Assembly: GCF_001513745.1 (NCBI RefSeq)
Contig: NZ_CP013380.1
Location: forward strand, 2,046,001 to 2,110,000
Length of the DNA stretch: 64,000 nucleotides
Direction of reading: 5' to 3'
From: Burkholderia humptydooensis
GTDB lineage: Bacteria; Pseudomonadota; Gammaproteobacteria; Burkholderiales; Burkholderiaceae
Shown here piece by piece: positions 46,328 to 55,496 of the stretch (its first letter is position 1; each line of letters starts with the position of its first letter). Under the pieces are notes generated by a model. It had not been told where the DNA came from and made no database searches. It saw only the letters and a list, made by a program, of their open reading frames with translations. A program made the translations under genes and the position numbers.

Positions 46328-46947
46328 CGCTTGAGTACCGCGCGCACATAAAGCTGCGTCTCCCGATACGGCGGGATTTTCCGGCCGGCCTTCATCACCG
46401 CGCCTTCGCCTGCGTTGTAGCCGGCGACGGCGAGTTCGAGATTGTCGTCGAAGGTCTTCAGCAGCCATTTCAGGTAAGTCGCGCCCGCCCGCAGGTTGGT
46501 GTCGGGATCGGCGAGATCGGTAAAGCCGAAGCGGCGGCCGGTCTCGGGCATCACCTGCATCAGGCCCACGGCGCCCTTGGGGGAGCGCGCGTCGGCGTCG
46601 TAGCGCGATTCGGTTTCGATCATCGCGTGCAGCAGTCGGGCGTCGAGCTCGAACTGCCGCGCGACCGCGTCGATCAACGCATCGTAGCGCGCGCCGTGCG
46701 CGGCGGGTTGGGGCCCGGCCGGGCCGGGAGGCGCAACGGGTGGCGCAGGCGCGGCTTGCGCGTGCGCCGGGTCGCCGTCGGCCTGAACCGGTTCGACGCG
46801 GGTCCAGACGAGCGGCGCGGGCGCATCCTGCGCGGTGGCCGACAGCGCGCGCGTGAGCATGAGCGCGGCGAGCACGAGCCGCCCCACGCGGCGCTGGCGG
46901 TCCAGTCGCGGCGGATCAGGCGGACGGACGGGACACGTCGTCGTCAT
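46165..46947 (-). CDS. Lytic transglycosylase (T3SS-associated, SLT family)
   Basis: Periplasmic muramidase of 260 residues. After a signal region (about residues 20-40) and a Pro/Ala-rich linker, the SLT domain begins near residue 90. It shows the catalytic Glu in HAMIETESRYDADA, then SPKGAVGLMQVMPET and AVAGYNAGEGAV. Such enzymes open peptidoglycan locally so the secretion apparatus can be assembled. It is the last gene of the minus-strand T3SS operon and overlaps sctU by 32 bases. The C-terminal 30 residues are low complexity and end close to the IS66 scar, so the extreme end may be altered. Confidence 0.9.
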   Translation of the reverse strand: MTTTCPVRPPDPPRLDRQRRVGRLVLAALMLTRALSATAQDAPAPLVWTRVEPVQADGDPAHAQAAPAPPVAPPGPAGPQPAAHGARYDALIDAVARQFELDARLLHAMIETESRYDADARSPKGAVGLMQVMPETGRRFGFTDLADPDTNLRAGATYLKWLLKTFDDNLELAVAGYNAGEGAVMKAGRKIPPYRETQLYVRAVLKRYRSPDEAAAPIAAAATRAAISRADRHRPTPVTMLGKLTSLLLSSPRASTSASP

Positions 46948-47995
46948 AGTGATCGGGATCGTAGTCGAGATGCATGACGAGCCGCAGGATATGCGCGACG
47001 GGCTCGAACAGGTCGGGCGGAATGACCTGGCCGACCGCGAGGCGTGCGGCGAGCGCGCGCGCGACCGGCACGTTCTCGACGACCGGCACGCCAGCGCGCT
47101 CGGCGAGCGCGACGATATGCAGCGCGCGCTTGCCGTGCCCTGTCTCGACGACTTCCGGCAGCGGGGCCGCGATGGGGTCGTAGTAGAGGCAGACGGCGAC
47201 GTGGGTCGGATTGCGAACGACCACGGTCGACTTCGCCACGTTCGAGGCGAGACTGCCGCTTTGCACCTCGCGGTGGATTTCCTTGCGCTTGTGCTTCATC
47301 TCGGGATTGCCTTCCGAATTCTTGAATTCCTGCTTGATATCCTCGATCGACATCATCAGTTGCTTGGTCGTGTTGTAGCGCTGGAACGCGAAGTCGGCGA
47401 GACCGAACAGCACATAGAAGCCGATCAGCGCGGCCCACATCCAGTAGAGGAGCCGCACGCTGACCGCGAAGCCGCACTCGACGCTGCATAGCGGCAGGAA
47501 TTGCAGCGACGGCGCGTATTCGCGGATCAGGTAATAGAAGATGAGCGACAGCACGCCGACTTTGAACAGCGACTTCGCGAACTCGAACAGGCTCTTCATC
47601 GAGAACATCTGTTTCGCATTATTGATTGGGTTGATCTTGTCGACGGACGGCTTCAGCGCCTCGGACGCGAGCAAGGGGCCGATCTGCGCGACGACCGCGA
47701 TCACGGTCACGCCGATCACGACGAGCGCGAGGCCGATCACGAAGCGCGTGACCACCGCGCCGAGAACGCCGAGCCAATGGCCGAGCGCGGTGACGAGATC
47801 GTCGTTGATGACGTCGATGGACGCGCGGGTAAGCGTCTCGAACGCTTGCATCAGATGCGGGCCTTCGAACAGGAAGTAGCCGAGCAGGACCGCCAACTGC
47901 GCGCCGCTCGTGATCTCGACGCTCTTCGCGACCTGGCCCTTGCGGCGCGCATCGGCGCGCTTCTTGGCGGTGGGCTGCTCGGTCTTCTCGCTCAT
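46916..47995 (-). CDS. sctU: T3SS export switch protein SctU (SsaU/YscU/FlhB family)
   Basis: Protein of 359 residues that begins MSEKTEQPTAKKRADARRKG, the family start. Four membrane segments follow in the N-terminal half, and then the cytoplasmic domain with the self-cleaving NPTH site (Asn262). SctU controls the change from early to late secretion substrates. Its start overlaps the sctT stop (ATGA). The tail of about 20 residues after MHLDYDPDHY is acidic. Confidence 0.96.
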   Translation of the reverse strand: MSEKTEQPTAKKRADARRKGQVAKSVEITSGAQLAVLLGYFLFEGPHLMQAFETLTRASIDVINDDLVTALGHWLGVLGAVVTRFVIGLALVVIGVTVIAVVAQIGPLLASEALKPSVDKINPINNAKQMFSMKSLFEFAKSLFKVGVLSLIFYYLIREYAPSLQFLPLCSVECGFAVSVRLLYWMWAALIGFYVLFGLADFAFQRYNTTKQLMMSIEDIKQEFKNSEGNPEMKHKRKEIHREVQSGSLASNVAKSTVVVRNPTHVAVCLYYDPIAAPLPEVVETGHGKRALHIVALAERAGVPVVENVPVARALAARLAVGQVIPPDLFEPVAHILRLVMHLDYDPDHYDDDVSRPSA

Positions 47996-48777
47996 CGCAG
48001 TCGGTTCGTCAGCGCGGCAGCGTGCTCGACGAGCCGAAGGCTTTCAGAGAGCGGCAGTTGGAACGCGAAGTTCGCGCAGATGATCATCATCAGCAGCGCA
48101 AATGCGCTCTTGATCGGCATCGCGACGAAGAACACATTGAGCTGCTGCGCCGAGCGATTGACGAGCCCGAGCGCCATGTCGACCAGCAGGATCGCGACGA
48201 TCGCGGGCATCGCGAAGCGCAGGCACAGCGTGTACATCAATTGCCATTGCTGGCCGAGAAAGTCGAGCGCGGCCGGTCGAAAGCGGAACGCCGCGCCGGG
48301 CGGCAGCGTCAGGTAGGACGCGTAGAGGGCTTCGAGCAGCGCATGAAAGCCGCCGAACATCATGAACAGCAGCGAGAACACCTGCGAGAATACGATGCCC
48401 ATCATCGACGATTGCTGGCCGAGCAAGGGATTCAGCACGCTCGCCATCGAGGCGCCGCGCATCGTGTCGATCAGGAATCCCGCCATGTCGAGCGCCCAGA
48501 ACGGCACCGCCGCGCAGAAGCCGATCACGAGGCCGATGCTCAGTTCGCCGCACGCAAGCCACAGATAGGCGGCCCACGACCGCGCGCCGTCGACGGCGGG
48601 CCACAGATCGTGCAGGGCGAGCACCGGCAGCGAGATCGCCAACACCAGCGCGTTGCGCGCGAGCGTGCCGCCGAGCGTGCCGGTACTGAACACCGGCACC
48701 AGCAGCATCGCGCCGAGCGGGCGCAGCATCGACAGCGCGACCATCGGCAGCCATTCGCCGGCCATCGCGGCCGTCAT
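47992..48777 (-). CDS. sctT: T3SS export apparatus protein SctT (SsaT/YscT family)
   Basis: Membrane protein of 261 residues with the SpaR/YscT/FliR pattern (LRPLGAMLLVPVFSTGTLGG near residue 17, then GFCAAVPFWALDMAGFLID and LLVDMALGLVNRSAQQLNVF). It belongs to the SctRST export gate. The frame is open upstream to 49002, but the family N-terminus and the ATGA overlap with sctS fix the start at 48777. Confidence 0.95.
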   Translation of the reverse strand: MTAAMAGEWLPMVALSMLRPLGAMLLVPVFSTGTLGGTLARNALVLAISLPVLALHDLWPAVDGARSWAAYLWLACGELSIGLVIGFCAAVPFWALDMAGFLIDTMRGASMASVLNPLLGQQSSMMGIVFSQVFSLLFMMFGGFHALLEALYASYLTLPPGAAFRFRPAALDFLGQQWQLMYTLCLRFAMPAIVAILLVDMALGLVNRSAQQLNVFFVAMPIKSAFALLMMIICANFAFQLPLSESLRLVEHAAALTNRLR

Positions 48778-49043
48778 GGCCTCATCCCGCCGATCTGGTT
48801 GAAGCTCTGGGTCGCGTAGTTGATCAGCACGTCGCCCATCCAGTGATAGGTGGCGGCGAGCGTGACTGCGACGGCCAGCAGCTTGATCAGGAACTGGATC
48901 GTCTGATCCTGTACCTGGGTCAGCGCTTGCACGAGGCTCACGAGGATGCCTACCACCGACGCGACCACCACTACCGGCAGCGACAGCAGCAGCACGAGCC
49001 ACATCATCTGCGCGGCCAACTGGGTAATGACGGCTTCGCTCAT
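48774..49043 (-). CDS. sctS: T3SS export apparatus protein SctS (SsaS/YscS family)
   Basis: Small membrane protein of 89 residues with two hydrophobic hairpin segments (about 12-35 and 52-75) and the conserved LVQALTQVQDQTIQFLIKL between them, diagnostic for SctS/FliQ. It is part of the export gate. It overlaps sctT at its end and lies 22 bases after sctR. Confidence 0.95.
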   Translation of the reverse strand: MSEAVITQLAAQMMWLVLLLSLPVVVVASVVGILVSLVQALTQVQDQTIQFLIKLLAVAVTLAATYHWMGDVLINYATQSFNQIGGMRP

Positions 49044-49065
49044 GGGGCAGGCGGGCGCGACGCGC

Positions 49066-49716
49066 TCAGTGGAACGACAGGACGAGCTGGCCGAGCAGCT
49101 TTTCCCAGCCGTTGATCAGCACGAACACGAGCAGCTTGAGCGGCAGCGCGATCGTCATTGGCGAGACCATCATCATGCCCATCGCAAGCAGCACGTTGGA
49201 CACGATCAGGTCGATCGCGACGAACGGCAGGAACAGGAGCAGGCCGATCTTGAACGCCTCGATCAGTTGGCTGATCGCGAACGCCGGTATCAGCACGATC
49301 AGCGAATCGTCCGGAATGCGGTTGCGGTACGGCTCGGGCCAGGTGCGATGGCCGATGTCTGCAAAGAAGCGCACCTGGGCTCGGGCGGTGTTGCGCGCCA
49401 GAAAGTCGCGGTACGGCGCGAGGATCGTTGTCTCGACCTGCTGCGTGAACTGCTTGTCGTCGAGCTGTACGGGATGCTCGGCGAGGTTGTCCTGGATCGC
49501 GAGCCCGACGGGCGCCATGATGAACAGCGTCAGCACGAGCGCGAGCCCGTACAGCGCGATGTTCGGCGGGATCTGCTGCGTGCCGAGCGCGTTGCGTAGC
49601 AGCGCGAACACGACTGCGAGCTTGAGGAACGAGGATCCGAGCACCATCAGCAGCGGCAGGATCGACAACGCGAACAACACCACGATCAATTGAACGGGCT
49701 GGTCGAGCACGCTCAT
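49066..49716 (-). CDS. sctR: T3SS export apparatus protein SctR (SsaR/YscR family)
   Basis: Protein of 216 residues. The FliP/YscR hallmarks are SSFLKLAVVFALLRNALGTQ (about residues 28-47), PNIALYGLALVLTLFIMAPV and LLLFLPFVAIDLIVSNVLLA followed by MGMMMVSP. It is the core of the export gate. A 98-base gap separates it from sctQ, the only sizeable gap inside this operon. It could hold an internal promoter, though none is obvious. Confidence 0.96.
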   Translation of the reverse strand: MSVLDQPVQLIVVLFALSILPLLMVLGSSFLKLAVVFALLRNALGTQQIPPNIALYGLALVLTLFIMAPVGLAIQDNLAEHPVQLDDKQFTQQVETTILAPYRDFLARNTARAQVRFFADIGHRTWPEPYRNRIPDDSLIVLIPAFAISQLIEAFKIGLLLFLPFVAIDLIVSNVLLAMGMMMVSPMTIALPLKLLVFVLINGWEKLLGQLVLSFH

Positions 49717-49814
49717 GCATCACTCCGCAGGAAATCTTCATCGGGGCCATTGTGGGGCGCACGCACCGCGACGCCCATCCGGCGTAGACCTGAACCGGCG
49801 GCGCGCCCGCGCGA

Positions 49815-50798
49815 CTACACGAAGTGCTCGATGCGGATCGCGAGGCGTCCGTCGATGTCGAGCAGCATCCCGCGCGCGAACGGCCTGCCGCCGATCTTCA
49901 GCGTGCACAGGCCGTCGCCGATCGCGGGGCCTTCCAGGATGTCGCCGGACCTGAGCGCGGCGAGCCGGTCGAGCGGCACGTCGATCGCCGCGGCCTGCGC
50001 GACGATCCGCACGCTGGCGTCCAGCGGCAACACGAGGGGCAGCGTCGCCGCGGGGTCCGCGGGCTCGACGTCCAGCCAGTCGTCAAAGGTTTCCATCGTG
50101 ACTCCTATCGTGTAGCCGAGCGCGTCGCGGCGGATGACGCTGGCGAGCGGCCGGTCGGTAAAAAGGCCCAGTTCGCCGTCGGCGACGGCGTAGGCGTGGT
50201 GTAGCAGCAGTGCGTCGCCGCGGTGCAGGCGCGCAAGCTGCGTGGTGTCGATGCAGCTCCAGCCCGCGATCAACGCGACGCGCAACGCGGGCGCGGGCGC
50301 GGGGCGGTCGGGCGCATCGCCGGGCGGGGCGTCGAGCGGATCGAGGCCGGCGGCCAGTTGCGCAATCCAGGTGCTCGGCGCATCGAGGATCTGCAGGTCG
50401 AGCGTCGCGCCCTCGCGTTCGAGGCGCAGCAGCCAGCGGTTCGTGATCGAGCAGGCCTCGGGCTCGACGGCTTCGGCTTGCGGCCACGCGAGGCCGGCCG
50501 CCGCGGCGCACGGCGCGACGCAGGCGAAGGTCCAGGCGGCCAGCGCCGAGCGCAGTTCATCGGGAACGGCGTGCCAGTCGGCGACAGGCAGCACGGGAGC
50601 AATCCAGCGGCACCATTGCGCGCTGTCGCACCAGACGCGTACCACGGCGTCGCCGGCGCGGCTGGTCAGGATGAGGCCCGTGCCGCCGCCGCGGCGAAAT
50701 AGCAGGGTCAAGGCGTCCGTGTCGCGCCGATACGCGCGGCCGTGCCCGAGCGTGCGCAGGACGGGGGCCGTGCCGGCGTCAAGCGGGATCGTTCGCAT
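49815..50798 (-). CDS. sctQ: T3SS cytoplasmic sorting platform protein SctQ (SsaQ-like)
   Basis: Protein of 327 residues. The C-terminal 75 residues form an SPOA (FliN-like) domain (RLAALRSGDILEG, then CTLKIGGRPFARGMLLDID). The rest is the variable SctQ N-terminal region, rich in Ala, Trp and Arg. It forms the pods of the sorting platform under the injectisome. The start at 50798 overlaps the end of sctP by 20 bases. An internal translation start making a separate SPOA product, known for SsaQ, was looked for but not clearly seen. Confidence 0.87.
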   Translation of the reverse strand: MRTIPLDAGTAPVLRTLGHGRAYRRDTDALTLLFRRGGGTGLILTSRAGDAVVRVWCDSAQWCRWIAPVLPVADWHAVPDELRSALAAWTFACVAPCAAAAGLAWPQAEAVEPEACSITNRWLLRLEREGATLDLQILDAPSTWIAQLAAGLDPLDAPPGDAPDRPAPAPALRVALIAGWSCIDTTQLARLHRGDALLLHHAYAVADGELGLFTDRPLASVIRRDALGYTIGVTMETFDDWLDVEPADPAATLPLVLPLDASVRIVAQAAAIDVPLDRLAALRSGDILEGPAIGDGLCTLKIGGRPFARGMLLDIDGRLAIRIEHFV

Positions 50799-51228
50799 CG
50801 CGCCAGGTCACGACGGTGGGGCCCGCGAAGCGGGCGGCGCAGGCCGCCTCGATTCGCGCGCGATGACGCGCGACGAGCGCGCGCTGGCCGGCGTTGGCCG
50901 GGACGAGCGTGATGGTCAGCGTGCCCTGTTGCAGGCGCGCCTGCACGACGAGCCCAGCGAAGCGGCCGCGGGTCAGGCGCCAGCTCAGCGCATCCGCGGC
51001 CACGCCGGGGCGGCCGTGGAGCCGTTCGAAGCGGGCCGCTGCCGCAGGCGCGACGGACAGGCGACGGCGGGCCGCGTCGTCGCCGTCATGCGCATCGCGC
51101 TCGTCGTGGGGTCTCGTCAGGCAATTGGCGAAGCGCCGCACGTCGGCGACCTGCACGACACGCGGCGCTCTGGCCGCGTCTGCCACGCGCGAACCGGCCG
51201 ACGGGCCGGGCTTGAACTGAACGGACAT
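50779..51228 (-). CDS. sctP: T3SS needle-length/substrate-switch protein SctP (SsaP-like, short)
   Basis: Protein of 149 residues at the sctP position of an SPI-2-type operon, consistent in length with SsaP (about 125 residues) rather than the long YscP. The C-terminal part (GLVVQARLQQGTLTITLVPA, then AACAARF) has the alternating pattern of the T3S4/FliK_C switch domain. Assignment relies on order (N-O-P-Q) and this pattern. ATG 51228 was chosen as the first start after sctO; the longer frame upstream is out of register with sctO and not protein-like. Confidence 0.7.
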   Translation of the reverse strand: MSVQFKPGPSAGSRVADAARAPRVVQVADVRRFANCLTRPHDERDAHDGDDAARRRLSVAPAAAARFERLHGRPGVAADALSWRLTRGRFAGLVVQARLQQGTLTITLVPANAGQRALVARHRARIEAACAARFAGPTVVTWRDANDPA

Positions 51229-51232
51229 CGTG

Positions 51233-51616
51233 TCACTCCAGCAAGGTCTTGAGTTTTTCGTGATCGATCTGCGCGCGGCGCAGCAGCGCACGCTGCTGAT
51301 CGCGCTCGAGCCGCAGCTCCGTGCATTGCGCATCGACCAGCTCGACGCGATCGACGAGCGTCTGGTCGCGATGGTGATAGCCGGCCAGCTCGTGCTTGAG
51401 CAATTGCAGCGAGGCGTGGTCGTGCACCCTGTCGACGGCGCTGCAGGTACGCCAGGCATTCCATAGTGCGCGCCGTTCGTCGAGCAAGGCGGCCTTGTCG
51501 GCGAGCAGGGCGGTTTCGCGCTGGTCGAGCAGCGCGAGCGCGGCGCGGATGTTGCGTTCGCGCCGCACTTTGAGCTCCATGAGCGTGGTCAGGGTCGAGC
51601 GTCCACTGTGGTCCAT
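51233..51616 (-). CDS. sctO: T3SS stalk protein SctO (SsaO-like)
   Basis: Highly charged, helical protein of 127 residues ([19 protein letters not shown], then [20 protein letters not shown]) with heptad-like spacing, forming the two-helix coiled coil of SctO/FliJ proteins. It links the ATPase ring to the export gate. It overlaps the end of sctN by 28 bases and is followed by sctP after four bases. The sequence has no hallmark beyond the coiled coil, so order is a large part of the evidence. Confidence 0.8.
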   Translation of the reverse strand: MDHSGRSTLTTLMELKVRRERNIRAALALLDQRETALLADKAALLDERRALWNAWRTCSAVDRVHDHASLQLLKHELAGYHHRDQTLVDRVELVDAQCTELRLERDQQRALLRRAQIDHEKLKTLLE

Positions 51617-52926
51617 AACTGTTCTAGCGTTTGATCGAAGGAGGTTTTATCCGTGACGGACTGACAGAGGAATTGCCGGATCGCCTCGCGGCGGGCGAGG
51701 GCGTCGTCGGCTTCGGGATCGGCGCCGTGCCGGTATTCGCCGACCCGCACCAGCAGCTCGATGTCGCGATACACGGCGTCTAGCCGACGCAGCCGCGCCG
51801 CGCCGTCGCGATGGCGCGTGGCGACGATCTGGCTCATCACGCGGCTCACGCTCGCGCCGACGTCGATCGCCGGATAGTGATTCGCCTCGGCGAGCTTGCG
51901 CGACAGCACGATGTGGCCGTCGAGGATCGAGCGCACCTCGTCCGCGACGGGCTCGTTCAGGTTGTCGCCCTCGACGAGCACTGTGTAGAGGCCGGTGATG
52001 CTGCCCGTGGCGGCCGGGCCTGCGCGTTCGAGCAGGCCCGGCAGGCGCGCGAAGAAGCTGGGCGGATAGCTGCCGGCCGCGGGCTTTTCGCCGGCGGCGA
52101 GGCCGATTTCGCGCGCCGCGCGCGCGAAGCGGGTCAGCGAATCCATCATCAGCAGCACGTCGCGGCCCTGGTCGCGGAAGTGCTCGGCGATCGCGGTGGC
52201 GGTATAGGCCGCCTTCAGCCGCTCGAGCGCGGGGCGGTCGGAGGTGGCCACCACGACGATCGCACGTGCGCGCGCCTCGGGCGTGAGCGTGTGTTCGAGA
52301 AACTCACGCACCTCGCGACCGCGCTCGCCGATTAGTGCGAGCACGGTCACGTCGGCGAGGCTGCCGTCGCAGATCATGCCGAGTAGCGTGCTCTTGCCGC
52401 CGCCGGCGGCCGCGAAGATGCCGACGCGCTGGCCGCGCCCGCAGGTCAGGAGGCCGTCGATCGCCCGCACGCCGAGCGGCAAGGGCGTATCGATGATCGC
52501 GCGGCGCAGCGGATCGGGCGCGGAGCGCGCCAGATCGACCCAGGTGGCGCTGTCCGGCACGTCCGGGCCGTGGTCGAACAGACGACCGAGGCCATCGACC
52601 ACGCGGCCGAGCAGGAACGTGCCAACCGGGATCCGGTGCGCACGGCCGAGCGGCCGCACCGCGCAGCCGGCGGCGATGCCGCGCGGTTCCGCAAACGGCG
52701 ACAGCAGCGCGGTGTCGCCTTCGATCGACACGACTTCGGCGTCGATGCCAGCGGGTTCGAGGCGGCAGAGCTCCGCGAGCCCCACGTGCGGCAGCGTCGC
52801 GCGCAAGAGCGTCGGGCCGACCTCGGTCACGCGGCCGAAGCGGGTGTGCGCAACGGGCGCGTCGCCGCGCGGCACGAGGCGTGCGGCGACGCGCGCGCGC
52901 AACTGGTCGGGGTCAGGCAAGCGCAT
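51589..52926 (-). CDS. sctN: T3SS ATPase SctN (SsaN family)
   Basis: F1-type ATPase of 445 residues. Walker A is [16 protein letters not shown] (about residues 168-183), Walker B is [12 protein letters not shown], and the family segment [20 protein letters not shown] is intact. It unfolds and releases substrates from chaperones at the base of the injectisome. The start overlaps the sctV stop by 14 bases. Confidence 0.96.
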   Translation of the reverse strand: MRLPDPDQLRARVAARLVPRGDAPVAHTRFGRVTEVGPTLLRATLPHVGLAELCRLEPAGIDAEVVSIEGDTALLSPFAEPRGIAAGCAVRPLGRAHRIPVGTFLLGRVVDGLGRLFDHGPDVPDSATWVDLARSAPDPLRRAIIDTPLPLGVRAIDGLLTCGRGQRVGIFAAAGGGKSTLLGMICDGSLADVTVLALIGERGREVREFLEHTLTPEARARAIVVVATSDRPALERLKAAYTATAIAEHFRDQGRDVLLMMDSLTRFARAAREIGLAAGEKPAAGSYPPSFFARLPGLLERAGPAATGSITGLYTVLVEGDNLNEPVADEVRSILDGHIVLSRKLAEANHYPAIDVGASVSRVMSQIVATRHRDGAARLRRLDAVYRDIELLVRVGEYRHGADPEADDALARREAIRQFLCQSVTDKTSFDQTLEQLWTTVDARP

Positions 52927-54991
52927 CGGCAGGCTCCCCGATCAGGTCGATGGTGCCGATCACGCGGAGCTCGGCTTCGTCGCCGATCTCCTGGAACGAC
53001 AGCACGGCAAGGCCGCCGAATTCCCGCTCGACCATCTTGCGGATGAAACGGCGCACGTCGACCGCCGTCAGCAGCACGACGCGGCGCAGGTCGGCATCGG
53101 CGAGCGCGGCGCGGATCTGGCCGAGGATGGCGCGGCTGGATTCGGCGCTCAGCGACGAATACGAGCCGGCGGCGGTCTGGCGGATCGACTCGCGCACCAT
53201 CGCCTCGATACGGTCGCCGATCATCCAGCCGCTGATCCATGCCTGGCCCGCGCGATAGCGCGCGCCGATGTGGCGGCGCAGCGCGATGCGCACATACTCG
53301 ACGAGCATCACCGGATCCTTCTCGCGCGGCGCCCATTCGATCAGCGCCTCGAAGATGCTGCGCAGGTCGCGCACCGAAATGCCTTCCTCGACGAGCCGCT
53401 GCAACACGTCCGCGATTCGCCCGATCGGCATCTGGCGCTGCACCTCCTTCACGAGTTCCGCGTAGCGCGCTTCCATCGCGTCCATCAGAAAGCGGGTCTC
53501 CTGCACGCCGACGAACTGGTTCGCGAAGCGCTCGACGACGAGCGACAGACAGTGGGCGATGCGCGCCTCGTCCCGGTGCAGCACGATGCCGAGCGCAGCG
53601 AGCGTATCGGCTTGCCCCGGCGCGATCCAGTGCAGACGTAGCTTGCCGAACGGCAGCGTGTCGACGCGCTCGCTGTGCGCGACGCCCGCACCGCGCGCGT
53701 CGGCGAGCAGCAGATCGCGCGGCACACTGAGCGCCAGCACGGGTTCCTGGTACAGCAGCACCTCGACCGTGTCGGCGTCGAGATCGGCGGCGGCCTGCAG
53801 GTGGATGTCGGGCAAGGGCAGGCCCAACTGCTCAAAGGTGCGCCAGCGCAGCGCTTCGAGCGCGTCGGCCAGCTTGTCGGCGCGCGCGGCGGATTCCGCG
53901 AAGCGGATCATCAGCGGCACGGCTCCCGGCGTCATCGCGGTGTCGGCCGGGCCGGCGCCGTTCGCCGCGCCCGGCGCCGCGCCGTTCGCGGCATGCGCCG
54001 CGCCAGCCGTGCCCGCGCGGCGGCCGCGCCGCTTGAGCAGCCAGGCCCCGCCGAGCATCAGTGCGGCCAGCGCGAGGAAGTACGCCACCGGAAAGCCCGG
54101 CAGCACCGCGAACACCAGCAGCACGGCGCCTGCGAGCCACAGGGCCTGGGGTTGCCGGCCGATCTGCTCGGTGAGGTCCGCCGCGAGTGACTGGCGGACC
54201 TCGCCGGGCACGCGCGTGACGATGATGCCGGCCGTGATCGAAATCAGCAGCGCGGGAATCTGGCCGATCAGGCCGTCGCCGATCGACAGGATCGCGTAGG
54301 TCGACATCGCCTCGCTCGCGCTCATGCCGTGCATGAACACGCCGACGGCCGTGCCACCCAGGATGTTGACGAGGATGATGATGATGCCCGCGATGGCATC
54401 GCCCTTGACGAACTTCATTGCGCCGTCCATCGCGCCGTACAGTTGGCTTTCCTTCTGGACGAGGCCGCGCTGGCGGCGCGCCTCGTTGGCGTCGATGATG
54501 CCGGCGCGCATGTCGCCGTCGATGCTCATCTGCTTGCCGGGCATACCGTCGAGCGAGAAGCGCGCGCCGACCTCCGCGACGCGCTCCGAGCCCTTCGTGA
54601 TGACGATGAACTGGACGATCGTGATGATCACGAACACGATCAGCCCGACGCCGAGATTGCCGCCCACGGCGAAGCTGCCGAAGGTGTAGACGATCTCGCC
54701 CGCGTCGGCCTGCAGCAGGATCAGGCGGGTGGTGCTGATCGTCAGCGCGAGCCGGTACAGCGTTGTGATCAGCAGGACCGACGGGAACGCAGCGAATTCG
54801 AGCGGGTCGCGGATGTAGAGCGACATCATCAGCAGGATGATCGCGATCATCAGGTTGAACGCGATCATCAGATCGACGAGCCCCGTCGGCAGCGGCACGA
54901 TCATCATGAACACCGCGACGAGCAGCAGCACCGCGAGCGCGATGTCCTGGCGCGACGCGACGAGCGCCAGCCAGCGGCTGATCCGGTTCAC
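52913..54991 (-). CDS. sctV: T3SS major export apparatus protein SctV (SsaV family)
   Basis: Protein of 692 residues. Eight membrane segments in the N-terminal half include the FHIPEP signature region ([19 protein letters not shown], near residues 145-163), followed by a large cytoplasmic domain that forms the nonameric ring. The start is GTG 54991, overlapping the stop of the ssaM-like gene (GTGA) and giving the family N-terminus ([15 protein letters not shown]). The frame is open further upstream, but that part is antisense to the ssaM-like gene's leader and not protein-like. Confidence 0.96.
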   Translation of the reverse strand: MNRISRWLALVASRQDIALAVLLLVAVFMMIVPLPTGLVDLMIAFNLMIAIILLMMSLYIRDPLEFAAFPSVLLITTLYRLALTISTTRLILLQADAGEIVYTFGSFAVGGNLGVGLIVFVIITIVQFIVITKGSERVAEVGARFSLDGMPGKQMSIDGDMRAGIIDANEARRQRGLVQKESQLYGAMDGAMKFVKGDAIAGIIIILVNILGGTAVGVFMHGMSASEAMSTYAILSIGDGLIGQIPALLISITAGIIVTRVPGEVRQSLAADLTEQIGRQPQALWLAGAVLLVFAVLPGFPVAYFLALAALMLGGAWLLKRRGRRAGTAGAAHAANGAAPGAANGAGPADTAMTPGAVPLMIRFAESAARADKLADALEALRWRTFEQLGLPLPDIHLQAAADLDADTVEVLLYQEPVLALSVPRDLLLADARGAGVAHSERVDTLPFGKLRLHWIAPGQADTLAALGIVLHRDEARIAHCLSLVVERFANQFVGVQETRFLMDAMEARYAELVKEVQRQMPIGRIADVLQRLVEEGISVRDLRSIFEALIEWAPREKDPVMLVEYVRIALRRHIGARYRAGQAWISGWMIGDRIEAMVRESIRQTAAGSYSSLSAESSRAILGQIRAALADADLRRVVLLTAVDVRRFIRKMVEREFGGLAVLSFQEIGDEAELRVIGTIDLIGEPADALA

Positions 54992-55356
54992 CGTGCGTCC
55001 CCCGCGTGCGTGTCGAGCAGGCGGCGCAGCGTGCGATGCGCGTCGAGCCACGCGCCGACGTCGTGCGCGGCGTCGAGCGTGCAACTGAGCATCAGGTCGC
55101 GGCGCAGCACGCAGGCCCGCAGGACCAGGCCGCCGTGGCGGGCCGGATCGCAGCGTCCGACGAGTCGTCGCAGGGCGTCGTCGCGTCGCGCAGCCTCGAC
55201 CGGCCGCGCGACGGACAGCACCAGTCGCGCGCCGACGGCCTCGATGAAGACGCGCAGCGGCGGTTGGGCGAATTCGAGGCGCGGCGCGATGCGCGAGCAG
55301 GGCAATTCGAGCAGTCGCAGGAACTGTTCCAGCTTGCGCTCCGTTTGCAAATCCAT
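54988..55356 (-). CDS. ssaM: SsaM-like T3SS gatekeeper-associated protein
   Basis: Protein of 122 residues, the same length that I recall for Salmonella SsaM, directly upstream of sctV as in SPI-2. From memory of SsaM, similarity is visible at the start (MDLQTERKLEQFL) and near the end (LRRDLMLSCTLDA and AWLDAHRTLRRLLDT). SsaM works with SpiC to hold back effectors until translocators have been secreted. The start at 55356 has AGGAG four bases upstream. It is the first gene of the minus-strand operon. An alternative reading as a generic CesT-type chaperone is less likely. Confidence 0.7.
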   Translation of the reverse strand: MDLQTERKLEQFLRLLELPCSRIAPRLEFAQPPLRVFIEAVGARLVLSVARPVEAARRDDALRRLVGRCDPARHGGLVLRACVLRRDLMLSCTLDAAHDVGAWLDAHRTLRRLLDTHAGDAR

Positions 55357-55408
55357 TCGACTCCTGAAGGAAAAGCCCTTCCGCGGCGGAAAGGCACGAC
55401 GCATCTTC

Positions 55409-55414
55409 TATAAT
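55409..55414 (+). promoter_or_regulatory. Candidate -10 box in the divergent ssaM/hybrid-kinase region
   Basis: TATAAT occurs here, about 80 bases upstream of the hybrid kinase gene, with only a weak -35 match. The 140-base gap between the minus-strand T3SS operon and the plus-strand kinase gene must hold promoters for both. Confidence 0.3.
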
Positions 55415-55456
55415 TGCGGTCGCACGAACCATCCGGCGAAGACCTGAAAAGGGCCT

Positions 55457-55482
55457 GTGCAGCCATGACTTAAGGACTGCAC
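55457..55482. promoter_or_regulatory. Inverted repeat upstream of the hybrid kinase gene
   Basis: GTGCAG (55457-55462) and CTGCAC (55477-55482) form 6-bp arms separated by 14 bases, with a partial CC/GG extension inside. It ends 14 bases before the kinase ATG and could be an operator for a dimeric regulator. Function unknown. Confidence 0.3.
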
Positions 55483-55496
55483 GCGCTGGACTCTTG

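Noticed and set aside
47501..48819. Plus-strand frames of 265-271 codons opposite sctT and sctU
   Set aside because: Both lie antisense to unmistakable export apparatus genes.
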